Shown here: in pieces, positions 1 through 8,964 of the stretch
How positions within the stretch are numbered: the stretch's first letter is position 1
Layout of the letters: every line of letters starts with the position of its first letter
NCBI GenBank assembly: GCA_002887195.1
Contig: PJAB01001618.1
Coordinates: 1-13,269 of the forward strand
Source of the DNA: Chrysochromulina parva
Lineage: Eukaryota > Haptophyta > Prymnesiales > Chrysochromulinaceae
Direction of reading: 5' to 3'
DNA length: 13,269 nt
Notes under the pieces: model-generated
The model's input: the letters and a program-made list of their open reading frames with translations, nothing else
Databases searched by the model: none
What the model was told of the DNA's origin: nothing
Made by a program: the position numbers and the translations under genes

Positions 1-195
1 CGACTCGTGCATCGTGTGGCTCACGTGAGGTTTTAAGGTGATTTTAGGTAGTTACACGTGCCGAGGTGTCGAACCACCTGAGCCAGGCGGCTTGGCTCAC
101 GTCAGAGTGGGCCATCTCTGTTCCCCGGGTCCGTGCCAGTGTGCGACGGGCGTCCCGCTACATGTCGCGCTCCAATTCGCGCGCGAACGGAGAGC
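1..195. other. 3' flank of COG7, no gene seen
   Basis: This is the region downstream of the COG7 stop codon, and presumably holds its 3' untranslated region on the minus strand. CACGTG hexamers occur near 23-28 and 55-60; the first lies inside an 8-bp palindrome. No coding region, tRNA or other RNA gene could be supported here. The plus-strand open frame that starts here runs antisense through COG7 and looks like a GC-rich shadow. Confidence 0.5.
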
Positions 196-2625
196 TCACC
201 GCGCGCGCTTCGCCTGGATGCTCGCCGCAAAGCCATCTGGGAGCGCCTTGGTGGATGCGACCAACTCGTGCAGCGCGGCCACGTCGGCGGTGAGCAAGGC
301 CACGAGTTCGGTGAGGCGCGGGTCCGCGGGCAGCCCGAGCCCCGCAGCGAGGATATTGTCCACGTATTGCACGTCGGCGGCGAGCTGCTTGGCGCCCAGG
401 AGGGACAGCTGCTCAAGAGCTTTCACGGCCTCGAGCAGCAGCGAGATCGTATGCGCTCCAACGGCCTCGAGCCATTCGGATGCGCCGTCGAGGTCACCCA
501 GCCCGTCCTCGTCCGCCTCCTGCGCCTCCTCAACGGCGGCGACGGGGGCGGACGGTCGGCGCAGCGCCGCAGGCAGCCGCGTGAGCGTCGTGTCAGCCGC
601 GAAGGGCTCGAGTTGTTGCGGAATCGCAAGGAGCACCTCGCCCGCGTGCGTGATGTACGACTGCGGCGTGGCTGAGAATGCGAGCATGGCGGCCGCGATG
701 GCCTCGCTGTCGCCCCCCACGCTGCTGCCATGCAACGCGCCATGGCCGCGCCACACTTCAATCAGGGCCGCAGCATGGATGGAGCTGATGGCGGCTCCGA
801 TGGGTGCACAGATCGCTTCGAGGGCCAGCTGCTGCGCGGTGGCGAGCAGCTGGCCCGCGGCCGCGCGCGCGCGACGGAGGAGGCCGAGCCCCCCCGGTAG
901 CTCGTCCCCTTTTGTCGGCGGCGCCTGGAGGGCGCTCTCGAGCTCCGCCGCCGCGGCGCGCTGTGCGTCCGTGTGGAGCGGTGCACTGGTGCACGCCCTG
1001 GCCGTTTGGCCGAGTGCCTTGTCGAATGCGGCCTCGGCCCGCACGAGCTTCTCACGCAACCCGTGCACTGCCCGCAGCAGCGTGAGCGCATCGTGCGCCG
1101 CCTCCGCCGAGGCCGTGCCGTCCATCGCAGGTGCGGCGGCCGGGAGCGCGCCGGGAGCGCGCTTGGCTGCGCCCGGGGCCTTGACACGCAGCGGAGGCAA
1201 TGCCGTCGCGAGAGCTGCCGCATGAGCCTCGGTGAGGTCGCATAGGAGAGCGGCGGCGCCTGCGGCACCGAGCGGCCCGCCAAACTCGAGCGCGGCCGTC
1301 CAGGCCGTCTGCAGCACGCCCATGAAGGGCGCGGTCGAGCGCTCCAATGCCGTCGCCGCATGCGCCACGACGCGTCGCGCGCTGTCCTTGGGGAAGCTGG
1401 GCACGGGAGGCAGGCGCGCTGTGAAGAGGTGTCGTAGCGAGCGCGCGTACCGGCGCTGCGCCGGCTCGAAGGGGAGAAGCAGCGCGTCCGCGATCCGGCG
1501 CACGCCCGGTGCCTCGAGGCCGCCGAGATCGGCCGCGAGATGCCCGACACGGCGCAGGGCTTCAGTCCACAGCGCGCCCAGCCCGAGGAGGGAGGCGATG
1601 GCGGGACTCATCTCGTCCGCGGCGGGCGCGGCGGGCGCGGCGGCGGCGGGCGCGCTCGCGTCCGCGCCTTCGGCGGCGGCCGCGCCGTGAGCGTCGAGCG
1701 GCGCCGCGAGCAGGTCGCTCATCTGCGGCCCCAACGCCTCGAGAGCTTCGGAGAGTACGGCCGGGAGGAGCGACGCGTCATCGGGGAAGACGGTGGCGAC
1801 CCACGCACGCTCCTTGGGCACCGTCTCCTCGAGGCAGCGCCAGAGCGCGCGCAGCGCTTCGGCCGGCTGCCCGCCACGGCGCGCCAGGTTCCAGCACTCG
1901 AAGATGGGTCCCTGTTGGCACTGGACATAGCACTCCCGTACCGTGGCCGCGCTCTGCAACCCGAGGAAGAGACCGCGCAGCCGGTGCACCGCGACGTTGT
2001 CGTGCTCTCGTACCGCCTGCAGCAGCTCGGGCTGCAGCCGGTCGAGCACCTGCGCTTGAAGCCCCTTGAGCTTCGCCGGCGCGTCGGGGAAGAGCCGCGC
2101 GAGCTGCGTCGGGTCGAGAGCCTCGAGCGCGCCGCCCAGCTGCACGACGACCGAAGCGGACGCGGTCGGATCGTTGCGCGCGAAGGACGCTTCGACGCTG
2201 CGCAGTAGATTGACGACGTCCTCGGCCTGCTGGAGCGTGCGCACCGCCGCAGCGAAGCGCTCGCGCAGCCGCAGAGCACCACGGAGCGTCGCGACGGAGG
2301 CCTCCGAGCGCTCCTCAAGCGCGGCGACCTCCTCGAGCAGCGTGCAGAGCTCGGCGCGGACAGCTCCCGCCTGCTCACGAACGATACCGAGCTCGCGAGA
2401 GACTGTCGGCGCCATGCCAGCCAGCTCGTCGCACCGGCGGCCAACCTCGTCGTTGACGTCTGCGGCTGAGAGTTGCAGCTTCGTGAGCAGAATGGAGAGG
2501 TGCGTTGTCAGCAGTGTCGGGGCGGCGGCAGTCTCCGAGGGCGCGGTAGCGCCCGCGAGCGCAGTGTTGACCCACGCCTTGGCTGAAAAATCACCCGAAG
2601 GAGCTGCGAAGGTGCTCAAGTCCAT
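196..2625 (-). CDS. COG7: Conserved oligomeric Golgi complex subunit 7 (COG7)
   Basis: COG7 is a subunit of lobe B of the eight-subunit COG tether, which captures recycling vesicles at the Golgi and keeps glycosylation enzymes in place; it acts at the cytosolic face of Golgi membranes. The 809-residue intronless ORF is close to the usual length (human COG7 is 770). The start MDLSTF followed by FSAKAWVNTAL matches the family N-terminus (MDFSKF...VKEWINAAF in human). Residues of about 40-165 are heptad-like coiled coil, as expected for the tethering leg. Near the C-terminus, SYITHAGEVLLAIPQQLEPF (about 656-675) and GAKQLAADVQYVDNILAAGL (about 744-763) align with conserved COG7 blocks. The start ATG is the one that gives the family N-terminus; the stop is TGA. 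Alanine-rich insertions, for example the tract encoded near 1615-1665, explain the extra length. The neighbouring CH-domain gene is upstream on the same strand. Identity is sure; the exact absence of introns is inferred from the continuous frame. Confidence 0.95.
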   Translation of the reverse strand: MDLSTFAAPSGDFSAKAWVNTALAGATAPSETAAAPTLLTTHLSILLTKLQLSAADVNDEVGRRCDELAGMAPTVSRELGIVREQAGAVRAELCTLLEEVAALEERSEASVATLRGALRLRERFAAAVRTLQQAEDVVNLLRSVEASFARNDPTASASVVVQLGGALEALDPTQLARLFPDAPAKLKGLQAQVLDRLQPELLQAVREHDNVAVHRLRGLFLGLQSAATVRECYVQCQQGPIFECWNLARRGGQPAEALRALWRCLEETVPKERAWVATVFPDDASLLPAVLSEALEALGPQMSDLLAAPLDAHGAAAAEGADASAPAAAAPAAPAADEMSPAIASLLGLGALWTEALRRVGHLAADLGGLEAPGVRRIADALLLPFEPAQRRYARSLRHLFTARLPPVPSFPKDSARRVVAHAATALERSTAPFMGVLQTAWTAALEFGGPLGAAGAAALLCDLTEAHAAALATALPPLRVKAPGAAKRAPGALPAAAPAMDGTASAEAAHDALTLLRAVHGLREKLVRAEAAFDKALGQTARACTSAPLHTDAQRAAAAELESALQAPPTKGDELPGGLGLLRRARAAAGQLLATAQQLALEAICAPIGAAISSIHAAALIEVWRGHGALHGSSVGGDSEAIAAAMLAFSATPQSYITHAGEVLLAIPQQLEPFAADTTLTRLPAALRRPSAPVAAVEEAQEADEDGLGDLDGASEWLEAVGAHTISLLLEAVKALEQLSLLGAKQLAADVQYVDNILAAGLGLPADPRLTELVALLTADVAALHELVASTKALPDGFAASIQAKRAR

Positions 2626-2983
2626 GAAAGGCTGGAGTTTTTATCGACAGCCGCAGAGAGCGCAGTGCGAGACCTGCGTGCGAGCAAGATGAAGATGACC
2701 TTTTTCGGTCATGTTTGTTCGTCTGTAAGATTGTAAGAGCCCCATGTGTTTGTTTACCCAATTGCGCATACGACGAAACTTCGCACAACACGTCGTAGCG
2801 CATTGTCGATCTTCTCTCGGCGCCCGGGCACTGGAACTCTATGCGCGGAACCCATGGGCCAACCCCCACATCGATGATCTGTCATCGTGCCCCTCCCGTG
2901 CGCCCGGCACCGCCGCCTCTCGCGCCGGCCAAGCAACCGCTCCGCGCGCTGCCCCTCACCCGCGCCGGCTCCATGGCCCGCGC
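2626..2983. other. Intergenic region upstream of COG7
   Basis: These 358 bp separate two minus-strand genes, so they should hold the COG7 promoter and 5' leader and the 3' end of the CH-domain gene. The part next to COG7 (about 2690-2770) is relatively AT-rich and includes a small inverted repeat, GACC/GGTC around a T-rich loop (2697-2710). I see no TATA box at a convincing place, no RNA gene, and no coding region with family resemblance. Confidence 0.5.
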
Positions 2984-5365
2984 TCAATGGCCCACTCGAT
3001 GCACGAGCTCGCCCATCGTCAGCTTCATCGGCTCGTCAAAGTTGGTGACGAGGTTTGTAACGGCCTCTTTGAAGGGTGCGCCCGTCGCATGCAGGTTGAG
3101 CAAGAACGAGATGGCCGTGTCTAGGCAGGCCGAGGGCTCGGCGGCGTCGCCCACTTGGTCGCAGAGCATGCGCAGCGACGAGAGCAGCGTCGAAAAGGTC
3201 GGTAGCACCTCCTCCTTGAGTATACTGAAGAGCGCGAGGAGGGCCGACGTCACGGGTGCACACAGCTCCTCGTCACAGAGCGCAACGTACAGGTAGTCCT
3301 TGTTGGCCTTGAGCCACTCGCCCCACGCCACCTTGCCCTCGCTCAGATCGTGAGGTATGATGTCCGAGGGCAGCAACGCCGCGATCACCTCCGCGTGGGC
3401 AGGTTCGAGTGTGTCGAGCGAGTGCGCGCGCGCCGAGTCCATGAGCGCCTTGGCCACGTTGAGCTTCGGCCACACGCTCACCAGCGTGTTCGCGTCAATC
3501 GTGGCGCCGCCGGCGGTTGCGATGTGGACGTCCTCGTGAGACTTATCTGGAGACAAGAGGTCCGCGCGCATGTCGGCGGGCAGATCGAGCAGCGACTCGA
3601 CAAAAGCAGGGAGCAGCTTGGGGTACTCGACGAGGACCTTGACGGCACAGGCGAGCGCGACCACCTGCGCCGAGGGCGCGCGCGACGCGAGCGCGTGCAC
3701 GAGCAGAGCGACGACCGCCGCGGGGTCCTTCGGCACGGGGCCGATGCAGAGTAGCGCCGTGGCGAGCTTGGCCATGTTGGCCTGCGTCTCCCACCACGGA
3801 TCCTGGAGGGTCGCGAGCTTGGGGAGAAGCTCGCAGATGATCGGCTGCTTGTTCGGCTGCATCTCGGCGAGCGACGCGAGCACGCCGACCGCCGAGGCGA
3901 GCAGCCTCGACTTTTTATCGAGCGAGAGCACGGCGTAATAGATGTACAGGTTGAACAGGTCGTCGGTGAAGACGGAGGCGTGCTCAAGCTTCACCAGGTG
4001 CGGCAGCAGCCAGAAGAAGCACGAGGGCTCGTCCACCGCGTTCTGCAGCGCGCGGATCGCGTCGATGTGGTCCTCGGCCGTCTCCGGCACGAAGGCGTAC
4101 ACGAGCGCGAGCAGCTGGGGCGCCTTGGCCGCAGTGGCGCTCCGAAGGAGCGGTGCGAGGAAGGGGAGGGCGTACGTGCTGAGCACGCGCTTGGCCGTCT
4201 CCGGATCCACGGCCACGAGCTCCTCCCCGAACTGGACCAGCAGCGCTACGATCGCTTCGTACGCGCTCGCGCCGTCCAGAGACGCCATGGCGGGCGTGAG
4301 CATGTCAAAGAGCTCCCACGCCTTTGCAGGCTCCTTTGAGACGGCCGCGGCGAGGGCGTGCAGTGAATGGGCAGCCGCCGTCTCGAGCAGCCGGACGACG
4401 ACGTTCACGGGCAGCTGCACCAGGTTCGCCGCGAGCGTCGCGAAGCTGTTCGCGTTCGCCGCGCTGCCAGTGTATGACACGACGTCCGGGCAGTGGGGCA
4501 GCGTCAGCTCGCTCAGAAGAGCGCTCATTGCGCCCAACTCGACGCCTTGCGGCGGCGGCGGCGGCCCGGTGCCTCCGCCCATGTCGGCGATGGAGACGGC
4601 GGCTCCTGTCGCGGCGGCGGAGTGGTGCGACGAGCCCCCGTGCAGCGTCGCATCGCGAGATGCGCGCAGCTGCGCGATGTTGCGGTCGACCTGCGTCACG
4701 CGCACCTCCTGGAAACGGACTTGGGCCGCTTCGATCGTCTCCGGCACCGGCTTGGCCGGGCCGCGCATCATCTGCATCGACATCTGCGAGACGGAGGCGC
4801 CCGCGGGCATCGCGAAACGCGCTGGATCGGTCTCGCGCGCCGCGCGCTGCGCGTCAGTGTGGTCGTCGATCAGCGACTTGGCGCGCGACGCCGCTGTCGT
4901 CTGGTCGGCGAGCGTGGTGCTCATCTCCGACGCTTTGATCCGCGACTGGAGCAGTGAGGTGGCGTTGCTTTTCATGAACGCAGGGTCGTTGGCCGGGTCA
5001 GAAGGGTCCAGTTCCGTGTACTTGGGACCCTTGACCTCGCGCCCGGTGAGCAGAGTGTACACGATCGCAATCAGCTCTGCCGCCGCCTCAACGCTCTTGC
5101 AGTGCACGACGTCATTGATGAGAGCCGGTGGAATGTCGATGCCCTTCTTGGCGAAGAAGCGCTTGAGCTGTCCCCAGTTATCCAGCTTCCGAGTCAGGTT
5201 GCTGCCATTTTCGTACGAGTGCATCTCGACGTCCGCCACGTAGTAGCGGGAGAAGATCTCGGCAACAAGGAAGCCATTGCTGAAATCGCGTTTGACATTC
5301 TTCACCGAGTATGTGAGGTCCAAGCTCTGCAGCCACTTGAGTAGCTCACGCGGAAGGCCGCTCAT
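2984..5365 (-). CDS. SPATA4/SPEF1-type CH-domain protein with helical repeat C-terminus
   Basis: This is a 793-residue intronless ORF. Residues 1-112 form a CH_2/CLAMP-type calponin-homology domain: [14 protein letters not shown] (4-17), [14 protein letters not shown] (25-38), LDNWGQL (61-67) and [10 protein letters not shown] (103-112) closely match human SPATA4, and the same fold is found in SPEF1 and the N-terminus of SPEF2. These proteins are linked to sperm, cilia and microtubules, so a role in the flagellar axoneme or on microtubules is the likely job. After the CH domain come a charged helical stretch (about 115-245), a low-complexity linker with a polyproline run (about 250-275), and then about 500 residues of alternating amphipathic helices rich in Leu, Ala and Val that look like an ARM/HEAT-type solenoid, though no single repeat consensus was verified. 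Vertebrate SPATA4 is only about 305 residues, so the long C-terminus is the notable difference. The start ATG puts the CH domain at the extreme N-terminus, as in SPATA4. The gene is divergent from the coiled-coil gene at 5574. Confidence 0.85.
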   Translation of the reverse strand: MSGLPRELLKWLQSLDLTYSVKNVKRDFSNGFLVAEIFSRYYVADVEMHSYENGSNLTRKLDNWGQLKRFFAKKGIDIPPALINDVVHCKSVEAAAELIAIVYTLLTGREVKGPKYTELDPSDPANDPAFMKSNATSLLQSRIKASEMSTTLADQTTAASRAKSLIDDHTDAQRAARETDPARFAMPAGASVSQMSMQMMRGPAKPVPETIEAAQVRFQEVRVTQVDRNIAQLRASRDATLHGGSSHHSAAATGAAVSIADMGGGTGPPPPPQGVELGAMSALLSELTLPHCPDVVSYTGSAANANSFATLAANLVQLPVNVVVRLLETAAAHSLHALAAAVSKEPAKAWELFDMLTPAMASLDGASAYEAIVALLVQFGEELVAVDPETAKRVLSTYALPFLAPLLRSATAAKAPQLLALVYAFVPETAEDHIDAIRALQNAVDEPSCFFWLLPHLVKLEHASVFTDDLFNLYIYYAVLSLDKKSRLLASAVGVLASLAEMQPNKQPIICELLPKLATLQDPWWETQANMAKLATALLCIGPVPKDPAAVVALLVHALASRAPSAQVVALACAVKVLVEYPKLLPAFVESLLDLPADMRADLLSPDKSHEDVHIATAGGATIDANTLVSVWPKLNVAKALMDSARAHSLDTLEPAHAEVIAALLPSDIIPHDLSEGKVAWGEWLKANKDYLYVALCDEELCAPVTSALLALFSILKEEVLPTFSTLLSSLRMLCDQVGDAAEPSACLDTAISFLLNLHATGAPFKEAVTNLVTNFDEPMKLTMGELVHRVGH

Positions 5366-5573
5366 GCTTTGCGCTCAGCACAGGCGACTGACAGAGGCTC
5401 TCGCACGACAACGACAACTCCCACCCGAACACACCATTTTCCCCACAGGTCGAGAAGCGTTCCCTGCCCTCTCTTGCCATTTTGTCGAACGCTAGGTGTG
5501 CTATCCCGTGGCTCAAATAGGGCGCTCCTTCAACCTCGCTGTGCGTGCATAGAGCGAACACGAGCTCCGAACG
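5366..5573. promoter_or_regulatory. Divergent promoter region (CH-domain gene / coiled-coil gene)
   Basis: Only 208 bp separate the start codons of two oppositely oriented genes, so both promoters and both 5' leaders must lie here or overlap the coding regions. No clear TATA box is visible. The assignment rests on position alone; no binding site was identified. Confidence 0.5.
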
Positions 5574-6899
5574 ATGCACACCAGCGCCTCGGCCAGCCTG
5601 GCAATCTCGGACTCGCTCAGCAGCCAACGCCTCGCTTCACGGCACCGTCTAGAGCAGCAGTACGGCACAACGAGCGCGATGAGTGTGACGAGCACCATCC
5701 TCGACTACTCCGACGGACAGGAGCCCATCTGTACCGTCAAGCCTGCTCATCGGCCGCTCCACGCGCAGGTTACTTTACTCCTGCAAGAGCGCGAGTCGCT
5801 CCTCCAAGAGATTCAGGAGCATCGGCTTCGTAAGGAGGACATGGTTGAGGCGGTAACTTTCGGGCTGCGTGCCGACCGGGACAAGCTCGCAGCGGAATTG
5901 AAGGTGGTTGAGGGGAGTCGAGGTCGCATTATAAAGCATGTTGTGAGCGTGGACGACGAGTGCAAACGGTTGAAACTCGAGCTTAGAGAGCAGAAGGCGA
6001 TGGCAGAGGCATCGCGTCGGGAGTCCGAGGAGGTCATCGAGCAGCTGAAGCAGAGGCTCGCAGAGACTCAAACGCATAAATCTGAAAACGATTTACGATT
6101 TGCGGATCGGGATCGTCGTCTCTCAGGCGAGCGGCGGCGCCTCTCCATGGACGTGGCGGCGCTGCAGGAGGAGCTTTCGTTGGTGCGAGCGACCCTTCAG
6201 CGGGCAGGCCTTGAGCTGGAGGGCGAGCGTGGTGCGAAAGATGCTTTAGACAGTCAGCTGAGCAGGTTGCTCGATGAGCGCCAGGTGCTCAAGGAGCGGC
6301 TCACAGCATGTGTTGCTGACAGAGACCGGCTGACCTTGGCGCTGGCCACGGAGCAGCGCCAGACTCTAGCGCTTCGTGCCCAGCTCAACGCACTAGCCCC
6401 AGAACTGCCCAAGCTCAGGGACGAGCATGCGCGAGCGCTTGCCGAGGAGAAGGCCACCGGATCGAGGGCGCTTGCGAATGCAAGGGCGAGGATTGCTGAG
6501 CTGGAGGCAATTTGCGCTGAGCAGGAGAGGCGACTCACGGCGGACTACCTTTCAGCTGCAGACGAACGCTCCTCGTGGCGAAAACGGGCATTGCACGAGG
6601 AAGCCGAGGTCAAGGAGGCGCTTGCGATGATCGAGCCGCTGCGAAAATTCCTCCAACAAGGGGGTGCTATTCTAGCCCAGGGGGCGAGTGCTGCCAATGA
6701 AATGCGATGGACGCACGAGGCAGCAGGTCGACGCGAGGTGGCGAAGCGGGCATGGCAAGCTGTGACTAAGGCAGGGGAAGCACTAGATGGCGAAAGTAAC
6801 GCTGATGGCTCTCTTGCCGCATGGCTGATGCCAATGATCACTGCAGCGAAGGGCTACGCAACCGCCTCTCTTGCGCTCACGCAGGCGTGGCCTGAATAA
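5574..6899 (+). CDS. Coiled-coil protein of unknown function
   Basis: This is a 441-residue intronless ORF that I do not recognise as a named family. Residues 1-60 are Ser/Thr-rich and probably disordered. Residues of about 65-362 are an almost continuous coiled coil with strong heptad patterns rich in Glu, Arg, Leu, Gln and Ala. The last ~78 residues are a different, Trp-containing alpha-helical tail. There is no signal peptide or membrane segment. A second in-frame ATG at 5679 (residue 36) could be the true start; both are plausible. The composition is like that of structural coiled-coil proteins of centrosomes, basal bodies or axonemes. Its tight divergent pairing with a SPATA4-type CH gene makes a flagellar or cytoskeletal role reasonable, but that is inference from context. 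The coding evidence is the long frame, the consistent heptads and a TAA stop. Confidence 0.75.
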   Translation: MHTSASASLAISDSLSSQRLASRHRLEQQYGTTSAMSVTSTILDYSDGQEPICTVKPAHRPLHAQVTLLLQERESLLQEIQEHRLRKEDMVEAVTFGLRADRDKLAAELKVVEGSRGRIIKHVVSVDDECKRLKLELREQKAMAEASRRESEEVIEQLKQRLAETQTHKSENDLRFADRDRRLSGERRRLSMDVAALQEELSLVRATLQRAGLELEGERGAKDALDSQLSRLLDERQVLKERLTACVADRDRLTLALATEQRQTLALRAQLNALAPELPKLRDEHARALAEEKATGSRALANARARIAELEAICAEQERRLTADYLSAADERSSWRKRALHEEAEVKEALAMIEPLRKFLQQGGAILAQGASAANEMRWTHEAAGRREVAKRAWQAVTKAGEALDGESNADGSLAAWLMPMITAAKGYATASLALTQAWPE

Positions 6900-7812
6900 T
6901 GGAAAAGAAGCGCTTGAGCGGACGAGAACAAACTTTGTCATCTGAGGGATGGAGGGCCGCGCACAGGTTACCCGCAGGAGCATGTGGTGCATCCGCGATT
7001 CCGCGTCGGAGCGCGGGCGCGTTCAATATCGCGCAGCACGGCCTCCACGGCGCAGCGCCGAGCACGGATCTTTAAGCGCTATACACCGGTGCGCGGTGGG
7101 TGACTTCTATGTTTGAGCAGCAAACAGAAACACGGCCATTTTAACGCCCGATGGGCGATGGGCCTAAATCCCTAAAATCAAAAATGAAAAATCGCGATCG
7201 CAGCTTTTTTAAATCGCACTTGAAATCGCAATATCTCGCGTATCCCGCGATCGCCGGCCATGCGGATCTCTCCGCTCGCCGCCGCGGCGCGGAATCCGTC
7301 CGCAATACCATAGTCCATATCTCACACCCGGGAGGGCCGCGGGGAAATACGTAACACGTCGCGGATACCCGTATGTTCTATGTACACACGCGGTTCACGC
7401 GCATGCCGTACGCGACACCCCGACCCCCGCCGCGGCCGGGCGTGGCGTCGCGTGAACTCAAGCGTGAACACGACATTGGGCGTGAAACGCACCGCGCGCG
7501 GTGACGACCACGCGGGATGATTTCATATCGATCTCGATCGATCGTGGGACGATAAAGATAATATGTGAAAAAGTCGCGGAGGGTCTCGACGCTCTCGACT
7601 GTGTCAGTGTGACGTTTCCTCGCCGCCACGACAAGAATCCTGTCGCCCAAGCCGTGCCTCGTACGTTAGGCGCGTATAGTAGTCCCACGGGGCCCCGCAC
7701 CGCTGAAAATGAGCTTAAACGAGCTCGCAGCCCCCGCGCTCGTCCCGCCGATGCTCTCGATGCTCGTGTAAACGAGGTCATCACCCATCAACCGTTGACC
7801 GCACTTCTGACT
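6900..7812. other. Long 3'-3' intergenic region, no gene supported
   Basis: These 913 bp lie between the 3' ends of two convergent genes. The stretch 7160-7260 is AT-rich for this window, with runs of A and T, two copies of the palindrome GCGATCGC (7194-7201 and 7247-7254) and repeated AAATCGCA words (7211 and 7223). The region 7762-7808 holds a decayed copy of the 3' coding end of the neighbouring minus-strand gene (listed separately). Short open frames here have no family resemblance or clear coding bias. No tRNA, rRNA or snRNA was found. Confidence 0.5.
7762..7808 (-). repeat. Direct repeat copy A: duplicated piece of zinc-protein 3' end
   Basis: This 47-nt segment matches 7954-7999 with only a few differences, and the copies lie 192 nt (64 codons) apart in the same orientation. 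On the minus strand and in the same reading frame as the neighbouring gene it reads KCGQRLMGDDLVYTS, against KCGRRLMRDDLVFTS in the functional copy. It lies just after the gene's TGA stop (7813-7815), and the second half of the Cys/His cluster does not follow it. It is either a truncated duplication or part of an alternative last exon. Confidence 0.8.
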
Positions 7813-8703
7813 TCATCGCCCTCGTCCTCCGCCCCTTCCGCCCCAGAGCGCTGAGCGCCGATCATCGTCGATGCGTTCCGCCGCTGTTGCCTGAACAAGA
7901 TCCTTGCGCCCAAGACGAGCATGGCATTCGGCGCAATAGTCCTGCCCGAACGCGCTCGTGAAAACGAGGTCATCACGCATCAACCGTCGCCCGCACTTCG
8001 CAGCGTCCGGGCCGCGCCCTTTGCGTCCGTCACACTCCACGAAATCCTCCTCCTCGTCGTCGTCGTCCTCCTCCTCCTCACCATCCTCCTCGGCGTGGTC
8101 ATCCTCGTTATAGGCCTCCTCCGCCACCTCGACCTTCTCAATGGCCAGCGGTGCGAGTTTATGCTCCGATCTGCAGCGCTGAACTTTCGCCGCAAAGTTG
8201 CTGGCCGCGGGATCAAACGACTGCCAGCTCCCATCTGCATCCGTCTCATAGGCCGCAAGCGATTCGAGGCGACTATTCGATCCGACCGCCGCTGCGAAAG
8301 CACTGACCGCGGCTTCGTCTGCAAAGGAGAGACCCACACACTTGAGAGCGACGACAGCGAGCTCTCCGAGAGCGCGCGCCGCCGAAGCATCGAGCGAGCA
8401 GCCCGTCCCATCCATTCCGAACACGCGCAGTTCAGCGTTGCTTTGGGCTAGAGAGAGAGCCTCGCGCACCTGCGCCTCTTGCAGGGGCTCATCGCTGTCG
8501 TCCGGTGGGGCGACAAAAGCCTCGGTTCCCGTGCGCAATGCGACGGCTAGCTGCGGATCGAGCAGTGATGGTTCCTTAGACGAGGAGGATGCAAACGCGT
8601 TCGCGCGCGCCTTGGCCGCCTTGGCCGGCGGGGGGTCGTCCGTGTCATCGCTCTCGTCGCGTCGTCGCATTGTTCTGCAGCGGACCCCGCGGCCCCAGTA
8701 CAT
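7813..8703 (-). CDS. Acidic protein with C-terminal Cys/His zinc-binding-like motif
   Basis: I do not recognise this as a named family. Starting at the ATG at 8703 the protein has 296 residues; a second ATG at 8670 gives 285 residues and the more typical start MRRRDESDD. Numbered from the second ATG, residues 1-35 are charged, Ala/Ser-rich and disordered. Residues of about 70-145 have a Leu/Ala pattern that might be a short leucine-rich or RNI-like segment. Residues 188-212 are an acidic Glu/Asp run encoded by an imperfect trinucleotide repeat. Residues 213-250 carry Cys213, Cys226, Cys246, Cys249 and His250 (CxxCH), which look like half of a LIM, ZZ or other treble-clef zinc site. The tail ends in an RGG-like GGRGGGRGR. 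The acidic tract, basic N-terminus and RGG tail suggest a nuclear or RNA-associated protein; this is inference. The 3' end is partly duplicated downstream, so an unseen intron or alternative last exon is possible. Confidence 0.7.
   Translation of the reverse strand: MYWGRGVRCRTMRRRDESDDTDDPPPAKAAKARANAFASSSSKEPSLLDPQLAVALRTGTEAFVAPPDDSDEPLQEAQVREALSLAQSNAELRVFGMDGTGCSLDASAARALGELAVVALKCVGLSFADEAAVSAFAAAVGSNSRLESLAAYETDADGSWQSFDPAASNFAAKVQRCRSEHKLAPLAIEKVEVAEEAYNEDDHAEEDGEEEEDDDDEEEDFVECDGRKGRGPDAAKCGRRLMRDDLVFTSAFGQDYCAECHARLGRKDLVQATAAERIDDDRRSALWGGRGGGRGR
7954..7999 (-). repeat. Direct repeat copy B, inside the zinc-protein coding region
   Basis: This is the coding copy of the duplicated segment. 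It encodes KCGRRLMRDDLVFTS, the middle of the putative zinc-binding unit, including its second cysteine. Copy A lies at 7762-7808 with the same spacing in frame (192 nt). Confidence 0.8.
8042..8100 (-). repeat. Imperfect GAG/GAC trinucleotide tract encoding a Glu/Asp run
   Basis: On the plus strand this reads as a run of TCC, TCG and TCT-like triplets. On the minus strand it codes the acidic stretch just before the Cys/His cluster. The mix of GAG, GAA and GAC codons shows a trinucleotide-repeat origin that has been partly interrupted. Confidence 0.75.
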
Positions 8704-8849
8704 CGTGTGAATGTGAATGATCGGTAGTTGCACTCGATGTGAATGCGTGTCTGAAGGCTACATAGTAAAACAGGACCACACATACATCTTGTACAGGAGT
8801 TCTACAGCGGGGCTCATGCAAGCGCAGCGCGTCCCCCGGGGGGGCGTAC

Positions 8850-8863
8850 TACATGTACATGTA
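8850..8863. repeat. Perfect 14-bp palindrome TACATGTACATGTA
   Basis: The sequence equals its own reverse complement over 14 bp. It sits in the divergent intergenic region and might be a dimeric protein binding site, or only a simple-sequence stretch. No known factor is assigned. Confidence 0.6.
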
Positions 8864-8923
8864 CTGCTTTACATGACCTGTTCTGGGCTACTGGCTGCGC
8901 TGTGTCGATGTCTAACACACGCG

Positions 8924-8942
8924 GTGTCGCGGTCTGCGACAC
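8924..8942. repeat. Hairpin with 7-bp stem
   Basis: GTGTCGC and GCGACAC flank a 5-nt loop, giving a perfect 7-bp stem. It lies about 20 bp before a second hairpin in the same intergenic region. Function unknown. Confidence 0.6.
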
Positions 8943-8964
8943 ACGTGACACGAACAGGAACACC

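Noticed and set aside
60..85. tRNA B-box-like GGTTCGA on the minus strand
   Set aside because: The flanking bases do not form a proper 5-bp T stem with a 7-nt loop, and no A box or acceptor stem is found.
38..1225. Plus-strand 395-codon open frame antisense to COG7
   Set aside because: The minus strand here is clearly COG7 by conserved blocks. The antisense frame encodes an Ala/Ser/Cys-rich sequence with no family resemblance, as expected for a GC-rich shadow.
3942..5243. Plus-strand 433-codon open frame antisense to the CH-domain gene
   Set aside because: Opposite strand carries a recognisable CH domain with conserved residues. The antisense product is low in complexity and looks like nothing known.
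7015..7045. Second TTCAA-containing hairpin resembling a tRNA T arm
   Set aside because: The loop is 8 nt when the stem pairs, and no D arm, anticodon arm or acceptor stem lies upstream.
7501..7854. Plus-strand 117-codon open frame in the intergenic region
   Set aside because: No family resemblance, begins with a non-ATG codon and overlaps the duplicated copy of the minus-strand gene and its 3' end.
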